Notes under the pieces: generated by a model
Databases searched by the model: none
The model's input: the letters and a program-made list of their open reading frames with translations, nothing else
What the model was told of the DNA's origin: nothing
Shown: positions 57,601 through 64,000 of the stretch, piece by piece
How positions within the stretch are numbered: the first letter of the stretch is position 1
How the letters are laid out: every line of letters begins with the position of its first letter
Assembly: GCA_013397115.1 (NCBI GenBank)
Contig: VWZW01002564.1
Coordinates: 311,183-375,182, forward strand
Source of the DNA: Edolisoma coerulescens
Taxonomy: Eukaryota; Chordata; Aves; Passeriformes; Campephagidae
Direction: 5' to 3'
DNA length: 64,000 nucleotides
Position numbers and translations under genes: made by a program

Positions 57601-60600
57601 GTTTTCTACCCATTGGCTGGTTCTTGACCCAGACTAAATCTCTTTCAGGGCACCTCATCTTAATGAGCACATTCTTGCTTGGCAACAAGGAATCAGGCAG
57701 ACCTGGTCTCCCCTGTGTCCTGGCTCCAGCGAGTCATGCACAGACTGCAGCTGGGAAACCTATCCCCTCCTTTGTTCCATTTATTGTGTGCTTCTCCATC
57801 TTTCCTGCAGAGCTGGTCCCAACACCTTTCTCCTGCAGAGCACAAATAAACTGGTGCGTGGCCACTGCCTTCCCCAACGCCTTTGCCTTCCCTGTTCCCA
57901 GCTACCACGTCAGCTCTTCTCCCACCCCCTTCCACAGTCCCTGGCCTGGTGGCTTCACCAATAGCTGTCAGCCTTGCAGTTACAAATGATGGTCCTTCCT
58001 GCACACCAGGCTGGAGATATCCTTGTCCCCTACACCTGACATGCTCTTTATCTCATAAATCCCAGGCATTTGCTCCCATTTCCCTCTGCCCCCTGCTGTT
58101 GCCAGGAGCTGCTGCTGACAACAAGTGCATGCTGGGGTGACAAAGTGTTTAGTTCATGCTGGGCTGATGCCTAAAGTACCTGAGCTAAGTCACATATTTT
58201 TGTGTATTTCTTCCTGCAAGGTTCTTCTTTTCTTTACTGCCCTCCCTTTTGCTCTCTGTTGGTCCCCTCTGCATTTTTAATATTACCACTGTTAAAGTTT
58301 TATAAGCTCAGGCTGGCATTTTTATGGGTGTAATATTCTTCCAGTTCAGGATATTTTTGAAATATTATATTTATTTTTTTCCCAGCACTCAAAACTCCTT
58401 CAGTTGGCACAACGGAGGTGACTTTAAAACTTTAAGCAAGGTTGAAAATCTGCCTTTTTTCTCCTCCCCACTTTGGCGCTCTGAAACTTTTTTTATGGCA
58501 GAGTGTGGCTGTGTATCTGAGCGCAAAGAGGAAAAGCAATAGATAATTAATATTGCTGGGAAATGAACTCTGCGCCATCCATTTCCTCTGTTTTGGCCCT
58601 CCTGAACTTCTCTGGGAGTTACTTAGAGCCAGTTGCTCTCTCTTGTTATGCTGACAGACACCAGCTTTTTCAAGCTCCGAGCTGGGTAAGTCACTAAAGC
58701 GTCACCTCCAGCCTGGGAACAATCAACCACTCCAAGCGTGGTGCACAAACTCTGCAGCAAAAGAGGTGGGTGCTGGCAGGGATGGGTGGATGTGGGGTCA
58801 TAAAGGTTGTGCTTCAGGCTCCATTTTCCCTCATAAAAAATGACCCCAGGCCACTTGATGAAAAGGACAGAGTGTGATCTCTTTAAAAACCCTATATTTT
58901 GGGTTCTTATCGCATCGCCCCCAAGAGGAGCCTGATTTTATGGAAAAAAAAAGAAACACAGTGGTGAAGATTTTTGCTCTTATGGATTATCTCTTCTAAT
59001 AGATACATTTCCCTTGCAGAGCGGATCATTCATCAGCCACCTGGATGCACCAGACCGTGGGCATGGACGGGAATTGTGGGGTGCATGGGAACACCCCTGA
59101 GGTGCACAGGGAGCGACATCAGAGACAGTAAATGTATGGCAGTCCTTTTTAACTTGTTTTGAGGGAAGCAATCACAGCGCCTTTTCAGCACACCTGTGTT
59201 CACTCACTGAATAAATCCTTTCTTCACTGTTGAGCCAGCTCAAATCCTGAGCCCTAAAGGGCCCCCACACGTTGTGAAAGTCCATTTTTCTTGTCCTGAA
59301 CCATTTCCAGCCTGCCTGAGGTGCTCAGCTTTGAAATAATTTCAGCAGTGGTTTCTTTCTGGAACACTAGCACGGCTTCTTAAAGCACCTTACCAGTAAT
59401 TACCGGGTTAGTTTGCAGCAAATCTGGGTGATGGGTGGTGCTGGTCCACAAAATGAGACGCAGGGAGCTACATGAGCAGCACAAGGTCATGCAGAAGGAC
59501 TGTAGCAGAGCAGCGCTTCCCTCACCACTAATTCTCAGCCTTTTTCTTGTCAATATAACAAAATGCAATCAGCCACTGCCTAATCATTTACCTCAGGACA
59601 AATTTAGGTACCCTGAGGACTGACTGACACTCCTGCAGAGCACCAGCTCTCCAGTTCTTTGTGGTTCTGCACGCTCCTGGCAGCAGGTGAGTTGAAAGTA
59701 AGTAGAAAAGATCATTCAGTTTTAAAGAGGGGGAAGACAATTACTTTGACTTCCAGTTTTCAGTCGTGCCTGCTTCAGTTTCACCCCAGGGAATTCCCTC
59801 AGCAATTAAACCTTAACTCAGCCACCACACAGTGTCACGACACAAACTTCCCACACTGCCTTCATGTGAATACACCTTCAGAACCTCTTGCACAGCCCAG
59901 GCTGGTGTTGTTTGCTTCCCTGTAACACCAGCAAAGCTACTTTTTAATCACTGTTGTTCTGTGAATTGATGTGCATCCACCTTAAAGACGTTTGCTCCAC
60001 GTGTATTTACGAGCAAGAGGCCTCATGTTGGCCAGGAACCCAACCAGCCCAGGGTCTGGCACATGTCTGTGTGCTCTCTGAATAGCCAGAACATCTCTCT
60101 GGTTTGGCATGGCTGTGGTAGGATTGAGGGCAGGGCCACGACCCCACAGCCACATCTCCCTCCAGCTGTACCTGCTTGTGGACAGGGAATGAGGATGCCC
60201 TCAGGGGATGCTCCCTGTCCCCCTGCAGAGAGCAGATTTACATGAGTGCAAGGCAGAGGTGCAAGAAGGAGTCTGTTTCTCCACCGTGGTGTGGGCAGCT
60301 TCCTTTTGATTTGGTTCACATGGAGAGCTCCACGTCTCTCTTGGTACTTTGGCAGCCAGTGTCACTCAGGACACACAGGAGCCAGGGCTTCCCGGGGCCT
60401 GTGCATCCCTTGGGCTTGTGACAGCCACCTCCAGGCTCATCAGGACTCCTCTCAGACTCACAGCTGTGGTTTGAGCTATCATTGCTTTCCAGGGCTTTCC
60501 TCACCCTCCCAGGGCAGCTCTTGATTTTGCCTGAGGGAAAAATGCACATTTCATCGGGAGGAACATTTGATGAGTAGCTCCATTCATTTTCAGGGAATTA

Positions 60601-61050
60601 GCACTGGTTAAACCAATCATCAGACAAGCAGGCATGGATTTAAAGCCTACAGGGATGCATTTACAACAGCCAGTAGTCTATAAACACAGCTACAGCTTCC
60701 GTGCGTATGGTGATAGTAACGTGGTTTGTGCACGGGATTTGGTGGAAAGTGGCTTTTTATTACACTGTACCACAGATAATGTTTGTGCAAAAGCTTTGTG
60801 CCTCCTAAGTAGCTGGGAAAAGACGGTGAAACGTTTTCAGGCTGTCCTGGGCTGGCTGTCCAGCCAGAGATCTCACTGCCAGAGGTACCCAGTGACCACA
60901 TCCCACTGGCAAGTGCAATTCACGCCTGGCAGAGGTGATGCTCCGGCTGTGCCAGCGGGGTCGCTTTTAGCACACGTGTGTCCCACCTCAGACATCTGGG
61001 TGCCCCTTGGTTCTGGTGTCCAGTCACTGGGGGGACCAATGCAGCCTCTC
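57601..61050. other. Intergenic stretch, no supported gene
   Basis: No exon or nameable repeat is recognised. Short A and T runs occur (for example about 58374-58380 and 58943-58951). Confidence 0.5.
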
Positions 61051-61346
61051 TGTCCCCACTAGTGACAGCAAGACTGTGACAGCACAGACTCTTTCCCGTG
61101 GGAATTTTTCTCTTCTTCCCCCTGTGTTCTATAAACAAAGATAAGGTTTGGATGTTATTGAAACTGTCTCTGGAATGATGGGCAGTTCAACCTGGCCTAT
61201 CGGCCTAGGGGGAGGTTTTGAATTGACCCAATCTGGAGGAACTTTCAAAAGTCTATATAAGTTTTAGAATTAAATAATAAAATCAGAATTCCGCCTCACC
61301 CGATCCAGCCTGGTTCTTGCACGTGGCTGGCGGCTCCACAGCGACA
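61051..61346 (+). mobile_element. Probable ERV LTR related to the TGTC...GACA family
   Basis: The end, 'ccacagcgaca' at 61336-61346, matches the last bases of the LTRs at 4801-5187 and 8856-9214. Upstream are a CCAAT-like box (about 61227-61232), a TATA box TATATAAG (61254-61261) and an AATAAA signal (61277-61282) in normal order and spacing. The TGTC start at 61051 is tentative; the 5' half shows little similarity to the other two. No internal sequence adjoins it. Confidence 0.55.
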
Positions 61347-63050
61347 CAAGACCAGCACCATTCTGGTGGTGACCAGCACCAGCAGCACAGATCTGCTGCT
61401 CTCATTATGTCCAGCCCCTTGTGCCTTTCCAGAGGAAACCGAGGCAGGAGGCTTCTGCTCTGTGTCTGTAATTGGCTTCCAGCTTGGCAGAGGATGAGAC
61501 ACCATCTGATTTCCTCTTTATCTGAGTCCAGATGGGTTTTTTCAGTTGCACGGGCTCGGACAGGAAAGCGCCGTCGCTACATCTGCAGCCCAGAAGTCGC
61601 GCAGGGGAAGGGTCAGGTGTGGGGCTGGGGGTCACAGCATGGGTCCAGACCTTGGCATGGCCCCGTGAGGACCAGGGGATGAGCTGTGCCCTGCTTCTGG
61701 CTGTGCGGCTGGCACAGAGCGGGGACACTCCTGCTTTGGAGCTTGGTGCTGGAGGAGCTCACGGCTAAGGACTCCCCATCTGCTCAGGTGCCTCTGCCTG
61801 CCCCGTAAGAAGCACTGGAGGGCCCTCCTGGCCCACCACCAAGCATGAAGGACACAGGGCAAGGCTGGAAAAACAACTTTTCCCTCCTGCAGGCCTGAGC
61901 AGTGCAGGCCGTGCAATGTGAATGGGATTGTTGCTGGCTCACACCAAGGGTCAAACCCCGAATCCCTGGCCCTAGATGTGCTCCCAGGGCTTTCACTGGG
62001 CCTTTGCTCCAGTTCTCCTCGTGTTTGAGATCTCGTGGCTTCCAGCCAGGTGCACAGCCTGAGGCAGCACTCAGCATCCCCAAAACCACACAGCCAGCTG
62101 CAGGCAAGAGACCTGTGCCTGATGGCTCTGGCTCCTTGTGCAAGGTCCTGGCTACAGAACTTTTCTCCTCAGGATGATGCTCTGAGGCACGGCTTTGCTT
62201 ATCTAACACAGGACTGAGGCAGGACAGCCTGCGGTCTGGCCAGGTCTCAGCTGCCCTTGGGAACCTCGTGGGGATCCTGCCAGGGGCTGATAAGTGCCAG
62301 CAGAAGGATGTCAAGTGCTAGAGCAGTTGCTTCCAGGTTTGTTTATCTCTCTGATTCCTACAGAGGCACACAAAGAGTTCACACGCAATCCACACAGAAC
62401 GCTCTTTATAAAAACAAACAAAAAGGCCCTTGCTGTTCAAAACCAGCTTCCCTCTGGGTCTATTTTAGCCCTTTGCCTGAGCAGCAGCTCCTTCAGAAGC
62501 CGGGGCTCTGCTGATGGGAGTTACTCACTTCTGTCCCTCAGCAGGCGCCTCGGTAATTTTCCCCAGCCGGTTACGTCAGCGGAGCCCTGCACCAGCAGCT
62601 CCCCGATTATGCAAGCTCCCTTCCCAGAGACGCTCAGGGATGGTCTTTTCAACCTTTATTCACCGCAGGGAGAGCTGCAATAAAAGCTTTGCTGATAAAG
62701 CCCAGCAATATATTGACGAAAGAAAAGCGTGGTAGGGCTGTAGATGGTATTTGTGGGGAACTGAAAGGAGAAACAAAGGAGTGGGTTACAGCCTGTATGG
62801 GCACAGTGGAATCTGCAGCAGTGCCGCCTCTTGAAAAGACAGACGCACTTTTCTAGTTCAGCCAGGCAAAAGCGGGGACAAAGATTTTTTTCCTGGGGTT
62901 TCAGTTTGTTAGTCAAATGCTTTGCAGTCATGGGTTTTGCGTGACTGAGCTACCTCTGTGCTCCCACTGAGGCACCCTAGAGCTTGCTCACAGATTGTGC
63001 AGGAATCCCTGAATTACAAGGCAGGAGCCTTCAACTTTTTTTTTTTTTTT
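61347..63050. other. Intergenic stretch, no supported gene
   Basis: No supported exon. Open frames such as 61784-62314 on the minus strand (176 codons) have no domain. The stretch ends in a T run (63036-63050) that adjoins an assembly gap. Confidence 0.5.
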
Positions 63051-63075
63051 NNNNNNNNNNNNNNNNNNNNNNNNN
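63051..63075. other. Assembly gap (25 N)
   Basis: Twenty-five undetermined bases follow a run of at least 15 T. The gap size is probably a placeholder rather than a measured length. Confidence 0.98.
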
Positions 63076-63218
63076 TTGATGGCTGTGTAATTTTGTCTTT
63101 GTAGAAGGGCTCTAGAAGGGGGAAGATGTAAGCAAATTTTTTTCACCAGGGCCTTCTGAAAATGTTTTTTTATTCACGCAGCTCCAACATCTCCTTAGTT
63201 GTCCAAGCATGTTATTCA

Positions 63219-63340
63219 TCCCATGGAATGGTTTGGGTTAGAAGGGACCTCCAAAGTTCAAGTCTGACTCCCCTGCCATGAGCAGGGACGCCTTCTACTA
63301 GTGGATGGGGAATCCACAGCTTCTCTGGGTAACCTGAATC
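63219..63340 (-). mobile_element. CR1 LINE 3'-end fragment
   Basis: 'catggaatggtttgggttag', 'aagggacctccaaagttcaa', 'cctgccatgagcagggacg' and 'ccttctactagtgg' are the reverse complement of the common CR1 tail. Confidence 0.88.
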
Positions 63341-64000
63341 CAGGGGACTGGGATAATGTCACTTGCCTGGATCTCCAGTCAAAAAATTCCTCCTTTGATC
63401 TTCCTGCCTTGCTGCTTGCCAAGTTTTCCCTCCTGGTCTTTGAGAAGCACTGGGAAAAAAGCCTGTGCCTGACAGCAGGGATGCTCCTACAGACCCCTGC
63501 TCGTGGTGGGATCAAATCCTGCCCTGTCACAGTTTTAATGGGGGCAGTGTGATGCCCTCTCCTCTTCCCTCCTTGTTCCATCAAGCCAAAGGGTGGCAGC
63601 GGAGCAGGGGGCTGATGCAGTGGGAGGATTTCTGCCACAGCAAGGGCAGTTCAAAACAAATTGGCTCATACAGTGTTACTCTGTTGACTGTTCAGCTCCA
63701 GATCAGGCACTAAATCTGACTCTAAAGAGAAATAACTATCTGACTGCTTGGATTTTCTTGGGACAGTAACTATAGAAACTCACTCCTGTCAGACACAGGT
63801 GCTGCAGACGTGTTTGTCTGACCAGAGCCAGAATGTGTCAGTCAGTACAGCAAAGTTTACAAGAGGTGCTCAGTGCAAAATGCCACGTGCTAGTGTTTCC
63901 CCGTGGATAGCAGGATTGCTGAGGTAATGCTGGAAAAAGAAAAAAAAAAAATCACTTATCATCTCTAGCTGTGAGCGTCATAGCGGAATAAATGTCAATA
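63341..64000. other. Intergenic stretch to the window edge, no supported gene
   Basis: Nothing recognisable except an A run at about 63939-63951. Confidence 0.5.

Noticed and set aside
1..64000. CRISPR arrays, operons, tRNA or rRNA genes
   Set aside because: No regularly spaced direct repeats, cloverleaf-like segments or prokaryotic gene organisation were seen; the window is avian nuclear DNA.
1..64000. An undescribed multi-gene system
   Set aside because: Only one protein gene is supported and it is a well-known one. Remaining structure is repeats, simple sequence and candidate regulatory DNA.

Overview
This is a vertebrate nuclear, non-coding-rich window, and it is avian. It carries the three-exon alpha-A-crystallin gene (CRYAA) with a bird-like protein. 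It also carries many CR1 LINE fragments whose tails are built on the ATTCTGTGA-type motif typical of birds, plus several endogenous-retrovirus LTRs of a style common in songbirds. CpG is scarce outside a few small clusters. A run of 25 N beside a T tract (63051-63075) and a single N at 8302 mark it as draft assembly. A passerine or closely related bird is my best guess, but the sequence alone does not fix the species.

Layout. 1-21.3 kb is intergenic. It holds a CR1 fragment at the left edge, a 5'-truncated ERV remnant (gag-like stretch about 3.8-4.5 kb, then a complete LTR at 4801-5187), a CR1 copy at 8.1-9.36 kb split by a related solo LTR (8856-9214), another LTR at about 11.77-12.36 kb and a short CR1 piece at 19.2 kb. 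21.36-25.02 kb is CRYAA on the + strand: a lens-type promoter (Maf half-site, TATA box), 5'UTR, three coding exons (63 + 41 + 69 codons, 173 residues), two introns of about 1 kb and a roughly 0.9 kb 3'UTR ending at an AATAAA signal. 25-64 kb is again intergenic: CR1 copies at 32.6, 33.8, 36.3, 42.1, 47.6-48.2, 54.0-54.4 and 63.2 kb, a minus-strand solo LTR at 45.3-45.76 kb, an old diverged CR1-like stretch near 57.2-57.6 kb, an LTR ending at 61346, microsatellites, a CpG cluster at 29.05-29.44 kb and AT-rich stretches dense in homeodomain-type motifs.

Only one protein-coding gene can be supported. No tRNA, rRNA, CRISPR or bacterial-type feature is visible. The remaining open frames are short, lack recognisable domains and splice structure, and look like chance frames or repeat-derived frames. 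The biology worth following is regulatory: how a single highly expressed lens gene is controlled from a gene-poor, repeat-seeded neighbourhood. I did not find evidence of a new biological system.
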